From NCBI GenBank assembly GCA_016720395.1, contig JADKKR010000004.1, positions 1 to 64,000 on the forward strand: 64,000 bases of DNA, given 5' to 3'. This document shows, one piece after another, positions 26,304 through 34,780 of the stretch. Origin of the DNA: Geobacteraceae bacterium. GTDB lineage: Bacteria; Desulfobacterota; Desulfuromonadia; Geobacterales; Pseudopelobacteraceae. Position 1 is the first letter of the stretch. Each line of letters starts with the position of its first letter. The position numbers were made by a program, and so were the translations under genes. The notes under the pieces are model-generated. The model was not told the origin of the DNA. It did not search any database and saw only the letters and a program-made list of their open reading frames with translations.

Positions 26304-27032
26304 TCAGCGCTCCGCGCTCTCCAGATCCTTTTCCGTGTCCCGCCGGAAATAACAGGTCAGATAGTCAAAGCTCATCGGCAGCCCCAGCTCAAGTGTGGTC
26401 AGAAACTGAACTCCCGCTGAAATCCCGATGGGACAGCACTCCAGCAGATGTCCTCCGGTTTTCCGGTCTGCGGAAAGAAAGTGCAGGTGCATGCCAGGCA
26501 CACTCAGCGAGCACATGAATGGCGGCGTGTAAAAACCCACCAGGGTGCCCTCGGTGTCAGTGTATTCGAAAACCGGCTGATCCTTTGCCACTTCAGCCAG
26601 GGGGCGGTAGTTCTCCTGACGTGGCACTGAGCGGACTTTTATCCGGCTGAAACGCCCATCAACTCTGATGGCGTAGAATATGTTTGGGGAAGGGAGCAGG
26701 CTGTTCAGCCACTCCAGAAATGCTGGATAGCCGCAGTCATCATCAAGGGTGTCATGGCTCATCGGCCGATAGAAGGAGACGCAAGAAAACGGTGTCAGGG
26801 CATCATCGCCCACCCTGGCTGCAGCCCCGTCAGAGGTGATCTGGTATATCTCGCCATCCAGCATGACCATCTCACCGTCAAGGTGATCAAAGGTACCCAG
26901 TCCGAAATCTCCATGCTGTTTTACCTCGGAAAAAGGGATACGCTGTTGGTAAATCCCCTCCACCAGTGCGTTGACCGGAGCGCAGAAGTAGATGCGGCTA
27001 TTGTGGAGTGATGCTGATGCGTCCGGTGTCAT
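26304..27032 (-). CDS. budA: Alpha-acetolactate decarboxylase
   Basis: This 242-residue protein matches BudA/AldC: 'GDFGLGTFDHLDGEMVMLDG' near the N-terminus, 'TPFSCVSFY', 'FYAIRVDGRFSRIKVRSVP' with the catalytic Arg/Glu region, and 'GMHLHFLSADRKTGGHLLEC' with the zinc histidines. It converts 2-acetolactate to acetoin. The ATG at 27032 is preferred because 'GGAG' lies 7 bases upstream; an ATG at 27044 is also in frame. No acetolactate synthase gene is adjacent. Confidence 0.92.
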   Translation of the reverse strand: MTPDASASLHNSRIYFCAPVNALVEGIYQQRIPFSEVKQHGDFGLGTFDHLDGEMVMLDGEIYQITSDGAAARVGDDALTPFSCVSFYRPMSHDTLDDDCGYPAFLEWLNSLLPSPNIFYAIRVDGRFSRIKVRSVPRQENYRPLAEVAKDQPVFEYTDTEGTLVGFYTPPFMCSLSVPGMHLHFLSADRKTGGHLLECCPIGISAGVQFLTTLELGLPMSFDYLTCYFRRDTEKDLESAER

Positions 27033-27138
27033 TGATATCTCCATTTTTGTGTTACTGCCACGCCTCAGCGCAGGCCGACGCAGTGCAGAGCAGACGGCAA
27101 AACTTGTTGGAAAAAGAGGACCTTCCTCTTTTGTTGTT

Positions 27139-27693
27139 TCATGGGAGGTACACACCTGTGCCGATGAAATAGTCGGTCCCCGGTATCGGCTCAACATAGC
27201 CAAGCTTTGCAGATTCCTCTTTTGCGCCAGGTTTTACCCAGTGGAAACTGACGAAGCCCCCGCCTTTTATTGCAGCCTCATTCAAGGCACGGATAACATA
27301 TTTACTTTTAGCGTCCTGATAGTTGTAAAGGTTCTTTCCTTGCAGTTCTTTCTGGATGGCATGGGCAATGTTCACACATTTCGAATCGTACACATAAAAA
27401 TATCCAGAGTCGTCAGGGTAAAAGCGTATTGGTGCGACAACTGACCGGATCAGCTCGATCCGCTCAGTTTCGTTCGTAAGGTTTGCAAGCGCTCCGCCCA
27501 GGCCGACAGCCATATCATGAACCATTCTTCTGGCAATTTCCTTCTGTTCTTCAGTTTGCGCGGCGGCCTTGACCTTTACAATACCCGATGACTCTGTCAG
27601 TCCGACAGATGCAACAAGACATACAAACAGAGTACATAAGGTGAAGATGCCTGCTGTGGCTTTGCTACGGATTGTGGATAAGATTCTGATCAT
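27139..27693 (-). CDS. Exported single-Cache sensor protein
   Basis: This 184-residue protein has an N-terminal hydrophobic segment ('TAGIFTLCTLFVCLVASVGL') and an sCache_2 domain ('IRFYPDDSGYFYVYDSKCVNIAH', 'GGGFVSFHWVKPG', 'GYVEPIPGTDYFIGTGVYL'). Cache domains bind small organic acids or amines. There is no HAMP or output domain, so it is either anchored and works with a partner or is a soluble binding protein. Confidence 0.82.
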   Translation of the reverse strand: MIRILSTIRSKATAGIFTLCTLFVCLVASVGLTESSGIVKVKAAAQTEEQKEIARRMVHDMAVGLGGALANLTNETERIELIRSVVAPIRFYPDDSGYFYVYDSKCVNIAHAIQKELQGKNLYNYQDAKSKYVIRALNEAAIKGGGFVSFHWVKPGAKEESAKLGYVEPIPGTDYFIGTGVYLP

Positions 27694-27813
27694 GGCGATG
27701 AATCCTTAATGGTTTTTAAACGTATTGAAGCAGGCTTGCCTTTAATTCGGGTAAGGGAAAACAGGATCGCAAACATACACAACATTAATTATTCGTTTCA
27801 TTGGCTGCTCTCC

Positions 27814-29037
27814 TTATTTTTTGATTTCATTCAGGTACTCTTTAAGGGTAGCGATGGCCGTGTCGGCAAAATCAGTGAAGACACCGTCAACTCCGAGACG
27901 ATAGAATGCCAGATATTCTTTCTGTGGGGCATCATTGTAGTCGCTGGCAAGGCGCCGCTGTTCGTTGCGGAAAGTGAAGGGATGGACCAACAAACCGGCC
28001 TTGTGGGCATCCGCCACCAGGGTGGTGGCGGCCTGACTGACGGCGTCGGCGTCGTTGATCTTACCGTCGCCGTTAATATCCTTCAGGTTACCCCCTTCGT
28101 CGAGGCTCCCCTTGAGGGTTATGATGTAGCGTTTCCAGGGGCCTATGCCGTCGGCGTAGCTCTTGATCTCGGCGAGACCGGCAGGAGTGACCATGTCGCT
28201 GAACATACGGGAATCACCCGCCCGGGCCCAATCGTAGGGTTTGTCATAAGGGGGAGAAAATAACATGGCGCCGGTCTTTAAATCGACGTCAGAGGCGTCG
28301 ATGAGCTGGATCAGTCTGGTGTCGAGCCCCCTCAGCTTCATGTACTTGAGGCTTCCAGGTTCGAAGGACTGGACGTAGATCGGTGCACTCTTGTTGTTCC
28401 AGCCGGCCTTGTTTATGAGATCGACAAGCTTGTCTTCGAGCGGTAAACCGAGATCCCGGTGGTAGGTGGGGTTCTTTGTTTCCGGGTAGACAGCGATTGC
28501 CCGCCCGGTTGAGGCGCTTTTTTCCTTCACCAGATCGACAACCTCCTGGAAAGTAACGATCTTATAAAGACCATTGAATTGCTGTGCGCGTTCGTTGTCA
28601 GTGGCGATGGCTCCGAGGGTCTTGATCTCTGCGAGGGTGAAGTCACTGGCAAACCAGCCGGTCTGGGTGTTACCGTCCACCTGGGTGGTTTTCTTGCGGG
28701 CGGCGAATTCCGGGTGAATCGCCACATCGGTGCTAATCGTCAGGTTGGGGTCGTGACGGGCAATCAGGATACCGTCGCTGGTAGAGATCAGGTCGAGCTC
28801 GAGTACCTCGGCGCCAAGATCGATGGCCATGGTGTAGGATTCAAGTGTCTCTTCCGGGAGATAACCGGAAGCACCGCGATGGGCAATGACAAGAGGTACT
28901 TGGCTGTTCAGTGTCGGGAGCAGGTAGGGGCGATTGGCGCCGTAATCGCTGCATCCGCACAGTGCCCAGCTGAACAGCAGCGTCATGGAGCAGATAATCC
29001 GTCTTGCAGCGCGATTTACCAATAGTTGGGAGTTCAT
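27814..29037 (-). CDS. glpQ: Glycerophosphodiester phosphodiesterase lipoprotein
   Basis: This 407-residue lipoprotein has a signal ending 'SWALCGC' and a GDPD TIM barrel: 'VIAHRGASGYLPEETLESY' with the catalytic His and metal ligands, 'LELDLISTSDGILIARHDPNL' and a second catalytic His, and 'GVDGVFTDFADTA' at the end. It is longer than cytosolic UgpQ and matches periplasmic GlpQ. It releases glycerol 3-phosphate from glycerophosphodiesters. Its upstream region has a sigma-54 promoter and shares promoter and signal-peptide sequence with the binding-protein gene at 34553. Confidence 0.92.
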   Translation of the reverse strand: MNSQLLVNRAARRIICSMTLLFSWALCGCSDYGANRPYLLPTLNSQVPLVIAHRGASGYLPEETLESYTMAIDLGAEVLELDLISTSDGILIARHDPNLTISTDVAIHPEFAARKKTTQVDGNTQTGWFASDFTLAEIKTLGAIATDNERAQQFNGLYKIVTFQEVVDLVKEKSASTGRAIAVYPETKNPTYHRDLGLPLEDKLVDLINKAGWNNKSAPIYVQSFEPGSLKYMKLRGLDTRLIQLIDASDVDLKTGAMLFSPPYDKPYDWARAGDSRMFSDMVTPAGLAEIKSYADGIGPWKRYIITLKGSLDEGGNLKDINGDGKINDADAVSQAATTLVADAHKAGLLVHPFTFRNEQRRLASDYNDAPQKEYLAFYRLGVDGVFTDFADTAIATLKEYLNEIKK

Positions 29038-29323
29038 TCGATGGTCTCCTGCGATTGGGGTGGATTATTCCAATTCCAGATCAAAGATGATATCAAGGCG
29101 GCGCGGAAAGATGCGCCGGAGGCCGTCACCCGGCCTTTTGCAACCATCTTCCAGAGGGAACATCCGGTTCCGCTAGCTGCCTTGCTCAAAGACGATATCA
29201 AGCGGGATACGGGCCGAGTTTACAGCAACAGACAGGACCACTGCCAGCATGCGATATCCGGTTTTTTTGACTTCGATAGAGAGGTTGCTCATAAGTTTAT
29301 AAATTCTTTCAATGAGAGTCATC

Positions 29324-29479
29324 TGTCCATATCAGGACAGTTCCAGCATGTTTCAGGCAAGTGATTTGAGTATGGAGCGAGGATCGTGCCATACAACAGT
29401 TTTATTCCATTTCAGCACGTTATGAAAAATAGACAGGAAGGATCTGGCCCGTTCAGGACAATTTGTCCCATATTGGACA
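29324..29479 (-). promoter_or_regulatory. Sigma-54 promoter with TGTCC/GGACA palindromes upstream of glpQ
   Basis: On the minus strand 'TGGCACGATCCTCGC' (GG at 29390-29389, GC at 29378-29377) matches the sigma-54 -24/-12 consensus with exact GG-N10-GC spacing. The expected start is near 29365. Upstream, 29456-29479 holds overlapping palindromes (GGACA-N3-TGTCC-N6-GGACA). A third palindrome, TGTCC-N6-GGACA, lies at 29324-29339, downstream of the start. The same layout occurs at 34602-34757. The rest of the 658-base gap (29038-29695) shows no gene; the palindromes might also serve the divergent peptidase gene. Confidence 0.8.
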
Positions 29480-29500
29480 ACTCATGCAATGATGCTCAGT
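29336..29500. repeat. Duplicated promoter segment (pair with 34613-34780)
   Basis: About 165 bases are highly similar to 34613-34780, including the sigma-54 core and the upstream palindromes. The following genes also share ribosome binding site ('GGAGACCATC') and signal-peptide start ('MNSxLxVNRAAR'), so promoter and leader were copied together in front of two unrelated lipoproteins. Confidence 0.8.
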
Positions 29501-29695
29501 GGCAGGTAGAATAGGGTCAGGGACACAACTTTCGCTTGACGATGCTCGTATAAATGGAGGAAAAGTACATCTAAAACGTTGTCCAGGAGAGGCAGGTTCC
29601 AGGAAGTGGATGCAGCTTTAGAACAGACAGCCTGAAAGTCCGGTTCCGACTGAGCGGGCAGCAACAGGTAAAAATTCCGCAGGCGTGGGGAAAAT

Positions 29696-31597
29696 GTGAG
29701 CAAAATGAAAAAATGCGCCATCAATGCTGTTGTGTCACTGCTACTTGTGTTTGTTTCCACGCCGCTACTGGCACTTGATGCGACAACTATCAATGAGGCC
29801 ATCCGCACCAAGGGAGCCAACTGGGTTGCCGGGGAGACGTCCCTGTCGAAACTCCTCCCCGAGGAAAAAAGACGCCTCTTCATGCCGGTAACTCTCGATG
29901 AGCCTGTCCCGAAGCCACAGGCCAAGGTGTCCCAATATCCCACCGCAGTCAATCTCCCCGCTAAATTTGACTGGCGAAACGTTAACGGCCACAGTTACGT
30001 CACCGGGGTCAGAGAGCAGAAAGGGTGCAGTGCATGCTGGGCCATCGCCTCTGCGGCGTCTCTTGAATCGAGTATACTCATTACAAGCCATACGCCTGAT
30101 GTGGATTTAAACCTTTCGGAGCAGGCACTAATATCGTGCGACACTGATAATTTCGGTTGCAATGGCGGGTACCTCGATCTTGCGATGTCATACCTGCAGA
30201 CAACCGGCATCCCACTTGAATCCGCTGCTCCCTACATTTCCGGGGAAACCCGAACAGCCGGTGCTTGCACAGCCCCTATGCAGCAAGACACCTATCGGGT
30301 TACAGAGTTTGAGAAAATTGCACCGTCCGTTGAGTCTATAAAAAACGCTCTTGTCCGGTATGGGCCATTGTACACGCAATATGTTATTTATGAGGACTTT
30401 ATGTCCTACGAATCAGGAGTCTACAGCCATGTGGAAGGTTATATCGAGGGGATTCATGCCGTGACTATCGTCGGTTACGATGATGCTGAACAATCCTGGA
30501 TAGTCAAAAACACGTGGGGAGCAGAGTGGGGTGAAGATGGCTATTTTAGAATCAAGGCCGGTACCAATGAGTGCGAAATCGAGAAAACGGTCTATGCCAT
30601 CCACTATGCTGTCGTGCCCGGCGCTTCGTTTGTCCTGAACCCTCCCAATGCTGATTTCGGAATGCTTTTACTGCCGGAGCAATCATCCCAAACAGTTCCT
30701 TTCACAATCACGAACAACGGTTCAGTACCTCTATCAAATCCATCTCTTACAATAACAAACCAGAATTATTCAGTTTCACCACTCAGCGTCCCGGTGCTGG
30801 AATCAGCAGCTTCGGCCGACTTTCAGGTAACATATACAACGCCCGGTGCAGTGAAGGCTCCCGATACGGGGGAACTGCTCGTCGTTTCCAATGGAGTATC
30901 CCGGAATGTTTCGCTTTCTGCACAAACGAACACGCGGCCGTCTCAACCGGTAAATCTGTCACCTGCCGATGGCTCAAGCGCACCATTAACGGTGATGCTT
31001 TTTGCTTCGGACTTTATGGATGTTGACGGCGATACCCATGAGGCAAGCCAGTGGATCATCAGGAATGCTTCGGGCGAAAGTGTCTATTCCGGCCCCTTTG
31101 ATGCTACCAACAAGATCTCCTTCACAGTTCCCCCCGATACCCTTAAAGTTGACACACAGTATTTCTGGCAGGTGATCTATCGGGACAGCCGGGGAGCAGA
31201 ATCTCCAGCTTCAACCCCTATATCTTTTACGACAATAAACTACGTGTCAGACACAGGGGGCTGTTTTATCGCTACGATGGCATTTGGCTCGCCAATGGCC
31301 GGACAGGTGGAAATCCTTCGGCAATTTCGAGACCGGTATCTGCTGACCAATAGTTCCGGGCAGAAGTTTGTTGCCTGGTATTATCGCACTGGTCCGGCAG
31401 CGGCAGACTACATTAAGGACATGCCCTTGGTGAAAGCTGCAATCAGAGTGGCATTATACCCGCTGATCGGCTTCTCCTGTCTGCTGATTTCCGGTTATCT
31501 GCCGGTTGCGGCAGGTGGACTTTTGATGACGGTTTTACTTTTCTTACGCTTTATGTCACTTACACATCAAAGATGCATTCAAGGCGGCGAGGATTGA
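29696..31597 (+). CDS. Exported papain-family (C1A) cysteine peptidase with CFI-box C-terminus
   Basis: This 633-residue protein has a signal peptide ('VSLLLVFVSTPLLALD') and a short pro-region. The papain domain shows oxyanion Gln and catalytic Cys in 'REQKGCSACWAIASAASLES', catalytic His in 'GIHAVTIVGYDD' and Asn in 'WIVKNTWGAEWGEDGYFR'. Two beta-sandwich (Ig/Fn3-like) regions follow (about 310-510). The end has 'GGCFIATMAFGSPMAGQVEILRQFRDRYL', the CFI-box C-terminal domain, with membrane helices. The protein is probably surface- or membrane-attached and degrades proteins outside the cell. It is the only + strand gene between 7.2 and 58.5 kb. Confidence 0.88.
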   Translation: MSKMKKCAINAVVSLLLVFVSTPLLALDATTINEAIRTKGANWVAGETSLSKLLPEEKRRLFMPVTLDEPVPKPQAKVSQYPTAVNLPAKFDWRNVNGHSYVTGVREQKGCSACWAIASAASLESSILITSHTPDVDLNLSEQALISCDTDNFGCNGGYLDLAMSYLQTTGIPLESAAPYISGETRTAGACTAPMQQDTYRVTEFEKIAPSVESIKNALVRYGPLYTQYVIYEDFMSYESGVYSHVEGYIEGIHAVTIVGYDDAEQSWIVKNTWGAEWGEDGYFRIKAGTNECEIEKTVYAIHYAVVPGASFVLNPPNADFGMLLLPEQSSQTVPFTITNNGSVPLSNPSLTITNQNYSVSPLSVPVLESAASADFQVTYTTPGAVKAPDTGELLVVSNGVSRNVSLSAQTNTRPSQPVNLSPADGSSAPLTVMLFASDFMDVDGDTHEASQWIIRNASGESVYSGPFDATNKISFTVPPDTLKVDTQYFWQVIYRDSRGAESPASTPISFTTINYVSDTGGCFIATMAFGSPMAGQVEILRQFRDRYLLTNSSGQKFVAWYYRTGPAAADYIKDMPLVKAAIRVALYPLIGFSCLLISGYLPVAAGGLLMTVLLFLRFMSLTHQRCIQGGED

Positions 31598-31624
31598 GAC
31601 TGCGAAGAATACGCCTGCTATATC

Positions 31625-32689
31625 CTATTCCAGGCAGTCAGACCATCCAGTGGCTACCGTGCCGCCAATTATATCCCTTTTAAGCTGCTCGATCTCGCTC
31701 TTGAGCGCGGCAGGTATCCTGGTCTCAAAGTCGTTGTACGGGGCAAGGCCAACGCCGTCATTCTTCAGTGTACCCATATACGCGCCCCCCTTGAAGGTGG
31801 TGTCGACAACAGTCTTGATCACGTCGTAGCAGACCTTGTCGGTATTCTTCAGGATGCTGGTCAGGTAGATTTCCTTGTAGTCGGGGGTGGAGATGTACTG
31901 GTCGCTGTCCACCCCGATCATCATCTTTGCGCGCTCCTTGATGACAGCGGCAGCGCCAAGGCCGGTCGTGCCGGCCAAAGGGACGACAATATCGGCGCCA
32001 TCATCCATCAACTGGCTGGCGAAGAGGCGGCCTTTTTCGATACTCACAAAGGTGTCGGTGAAGCGTCCCGCCCCACAGGCAGATGCGGCCGGATCTGTCT
32101 TCCAGCCTATGAATTCGACGTTGGTGCCTTTTAGCCTGTTATAGTATTGAATGCCCTTCTCCAACCCGACCATGAAGATAGTCACGGGTGGTATCTGCCT
32201 CCCGCCAAAAGTGCCTACCTTGCCGGTTGTGCTCATTCCGGCAGCCAGATAACCGGCCAGGAAGGCAGCCTCGTCGCTTTTGAAAATCATCCCCAGGACA
32301 TTGGGCAGTACTGGATCATATGAATAATCCACGATGGCAAACTTCCGGTCGGGATTAGCCTCAGCGGCGGCCTTGGTGGCATCGGCCTGCGGAAAACCAA
32401 CAGTGATGATCAGCTCATAGTTCTGATCCAGGAACCTTTTGGTATTTTGTTCATAGTCGGCCGGTATTTGTGATTCGAGATAAGCGCCCAGGATACCCAA
32501 ATCCCTCTGGGCATCCTGAACACCTTTCCATGCTGTAGCGTTGAAAGAACGGTCACTGATACCGCCGGTATCAGCGACCAATCCGATTTTAACAGACTCC
32601 CCAGGCTTTGCTGAGTCGCCGCCGCAACCGGCAAGGTGTGCTCCAATGATCAGAATCATCAACATTGCGACAAAAGTATTTCTGCACAT
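31625..32689 (-). CDS. BMP-family (PnrA-like) substrate-binding lipoprotein
   Basis: This 354-residue lipoprotein has a signal ending 'GAHLAGC' and the BMP fold: 'IGLVADTGGISDRSFNATAWKG', 'ITVGFPQADATKAAAEANPD', 'VGTFGGRQIPPVTIFMVGLE' and a late 'MMIGVDSDQYI'. Relatives bind nucleosides or purines for ABC import. No matching permease lies next to it, but an NCS2 purine permease gene is nearby at 34774. It follows the tandem binding-protein gene at 32706 by 16 bases and is probably in the same sigma-54 transcript. Confidence 0.87.
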   Translation of the reverse strand: MCRNTFVAMLMILIIGAHLAGCGGDSAKPGESVKIGLVADTGGISDRSFNATAWKGVQDAQRDLGILGAYLESQIPADYEQNTKRFLDQNYELIITVGFPQADATKAAAEANPDRKFAIVDYSYDPVLPNVLGMIFKSDEAAFLAGYLAAGMSTTGKVGTFGGRQIPPVTIFMVGLEKGIQYYNRLKGTNVEFIGWKTDPAASACGAGRFTDTFVSIEKGRLFASQLMDDGADIVVPLAGTTGLGAAAVIKERAKMMIGVDSDQYISTPDYKEIYLTSILKNTDKVCYDVIKTVVDTTFKGGAYMGTLKNDGVGLAPYNDFETRIPAALKSEIEQLKRDIIGGTVATGWSDCLE

Positions 32690-32705
32690 ACGTATCTTTT
32701 CCTCT

Positions 32706-34553
32706 TCAGTTTTTCAGTTTTACGCTGTACACCAACCCCAGATACTGACCATATCTGTATACCGGATAGAATAGAAAGGCTCCGACGCCCCCCTCAAACA
32801 ACGTCTTTTCCAGAACAGCAGGCTGCCGCTTGTTTAGTATAGTGAGAAATTTGATGTCATTCGGGTCAGTTCCGGAATTGTAGTCATAACCCGCCGGGAG
32901 GCTATTGGCTTCAGGATAGCCGAAACGATTTATCCCTTTCGTATCAATCCATTGTACGGAGTATATGTCTGGTGAAGCATCGTAAAATCTCTTAAGTTCC
33001 TTCAGCACATTTTCTTTGACACCTCCGGCAAGCGCGGCCGCCAGAGCGCCATCCTTTGCAAACTGCTCCAGAGTGCTATCCCAACCCAACAGGATTATAT
33101 CGAAGAGTCCCTCGACTTTAATCGCATCCAGGGCTTTCTGCCATTGATCTACCGTAGTCTTGGGCGTATTCAGGCTGAAAGCGATATACCCCTGTCGCTG
33201 TGGTGTCTCGACAGGTAACTTGGAAAGGGTGTCACGCGTTATGCCGCTCTCTTTGCACAACCAGTCAATAGCCTCTGCATCGATGTAGATTGCATCAGCC
33301 TCCCCCTTCAAAAGTTGTGCGAACGAATCTGCCGGGTAAAACGAGGTGAGAATAGTGCCGAAACCGTTGCTTTTAAGATAATCGTGGGTATACCACTGGG
33401 TCGGCGTCGTAACCTTCAGGGCCTTGGCTTTTTCCAGCGTGTCTGCGGTTATATGCGCGGCCGTGAGTGTAAAGAAACCGGGAGTCATGGTTGCGATCGG
33501 CCCTACCCATTGAAAGAGGTTCTCGCGCTCAGGCGTGCGGGCTGTCGTGAACAGGGCGCTGTTCGGCAGTTCCTGTACGGTAGCGTAGCCGTCAAACCAG
33601 CTTGTCATGAATATGTTTGATGCGTAACCACCAAGCCTTTTCTGGATTTCATTAACAATTTCCACAGACGAACCGGCAACCTGATAGTTGTTGAGAGGCC
33701 CGGTATAATAATTGACAGGCGGCGAGTATTCGGAGAAAAGCTGCAGGGTATCGGGACTCATGAACTTAGGGGCCGTTGGGAAGTATTTTTTCAATATTTC
33801 ATATACTCTGCCATTTTTTACAAGATCATCAAGGCTGCTCTGCATGGAACTTATCACCCGGTCGTCAACATCTTTTGAAATCGCGATATAATAAAAGGCC
33901 GATTTATAGCTGTAAATGGTATCGAAAGTAGCTGTAATGGAATATTTCCCCCGGATAGTGTAGGCTAATTGCATAAGATCGGTGGCTATAGCTTTGACAT
34001 CGCCGTTTATGAAGGCGGCGAATGCCTGTTCATAGGTGTCGAAATAAGTGAGATTTGTGAAGCCCTGATTTTCCAGAGTTGTCGTCTCCAGCCATCCCGG
34101 CACGGCCGCTATCGACGGGATATTTTTTGCCGCCGCCTGCCCTAATCCGAAGCCTGAGCCTTTTTTGGTAAAAATGTGGAATTCTGATTTGCTGATCGGG
34201 CCAACCCATTTGAAGTCATTTTTTCTCGACTCCGCGTAGTTGATTCCTATTATTGCTCGGTTGGGGCCGGCCTTGGTCTTGTTATAGAGTTCCGTGAAAC
34301 TGATATCTTCCATTTCCAGCCGGTAATCAACTCCGGCATTACCGGCAACCTGGGCTGAGACATCCACATCCAGACCGACAATCTTGCCGTTTTCCCTGTA
34401 GCTATGAGGGAGCATTTCAATCCCGGCGATGACAAGCGGAGTGCTCGTGCCGCCGGAATCTCCGCTGCATCCCCACAGGGAAATACTGAGCAGCAGCATC
34501 AACAGGCTGATGATCGGTCGTGCTGCGCGATTTACAAATAGATGTGAGTTCAT
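32706..34553 (-). CDS. Lipoprotein with tandem family-3 solute-binding domains
   Basis: This 615-residue lipoprotein has a signal ending 'SISLWGC'. A first SBP_bac_3 domain covers about residues 38-260 ('IVGLDVDVSAQVAG', 'KYSITATFDTIYSYKSAFYY'), a second about 275-500 ('VAGSSVEIVNEIQKRLGGY', 'LFTTARTPERENLFQWVGPI'), and a shorter Cache-like C-terminal part follows. No permease is adjacent, which suggests a sensory or scavenging role. It is preceded by a sigma-54 promoter nearly identical to that of glpQ. Confidence 0.8.
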   Translation of the reverse strand: MNSHLFVNRAARPIISLLMLLLSISLWGCSGDSGGTSTPLVIAGIEMLPHSYRENGKIVGLDVDVSAQVAGNAGVDYRLEMEDISFTELYNKTKAGPNRAIIGINYAESRKNDFKWVGPISKSEFHIFTKKGSGFGLGQAAAKNIPSIAAVPGWLETTTLENQGFTNLTYFDTYEQAFAAFINGDVKAIATDLMQLAYTIRGKYSITATFDTIYSYKSAFYYIAISKDVDDRVISSMQSSLDDLVKNGRVYEILKKYFPTAPKFMSPDTLQLFSEYSPPVNYYTGPLNNYQVAGSSVEIVNEIQKRLGGYASNIFMTSWFDGYATVQELPNSALFTTARTPERENLFQWVGPIATMTPGFFTLTAAHITADTLEKAKALKVTTPTQWYTHDYLKSNGFGTILTSFYPADSFAQLLKGEADAIYIDAEAIDWLCKESGITRDTLSKLPVETPQRQGYIAFSLNTPKTTVDQWQKALDAIKVEGLFDIILLGWDSTLEQFAKDGALAAALAGGVKENVLKELKRFYDASPDIYSVQWIDTKGINRFGYPEANSLPAGYDYNSGTDPNDIKFLTILNKRQPAVLEKTLFEGGVGAFLFYPVYRYGQYLGLVYSVKLKN

Positions 34554-34601
34554 TTGATGGTCTCCTGTGATCGAGGTGGTTTACCAACTGTATTGGCTGC
34601 T

Positions 34602-34757
34602 TGTCCCGAAGAGGACAGCTCCAGCACGTTTCAGGCAAGTGATTTGAGTAAGGAGCGAGGATCGTGCCATACAACAATTGTATTATATTTCAGCATGTTA
34701 TGAAAAATCTACAGGAAGGATCTGGCCAGCTCAGGACAATTTGTCCGATATTGGACA
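34602..34757 (-). promoter_or_regulatory. Sigma-54 promoter with TGTCC/GGACA palindromes upstream of the tandem binding-protein gene
   Basis: The core 'TGGCACGATCCTCGC' reads on the minus strand at 34669-34655 (GG at 34668-34667, GC at 34656-34655), giving a start near 34643. Upstream palindromes (GGACA-N3-TGTCC-N6-GGACA) lie at 34734-34757 and a downstream palindrome (TGTCC-N6-GGACA) at 34602-34617. Distances are the same as at the glpQ promoter. Confidence 0.8.
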
Positions 34758-34780
34758 ACTGACGGCATGAATGTCAGTGA
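34613..34780. repeat. Duplicated promoter segment (pair with 29336-29500)
   Basis: This is the second copy of the promoter segment described at 29336-29500. It ends next to the stop of the NCS2 permease gene. Confidence 0.8.

Noticed and set aside
29460..29700. Sigma-54 promoter for the papain-type peptidase on the + strand
   Set aside because: Only a poor match (CGG start of the -24 element) was found; the palindromes are placed for the minus-strand gene.
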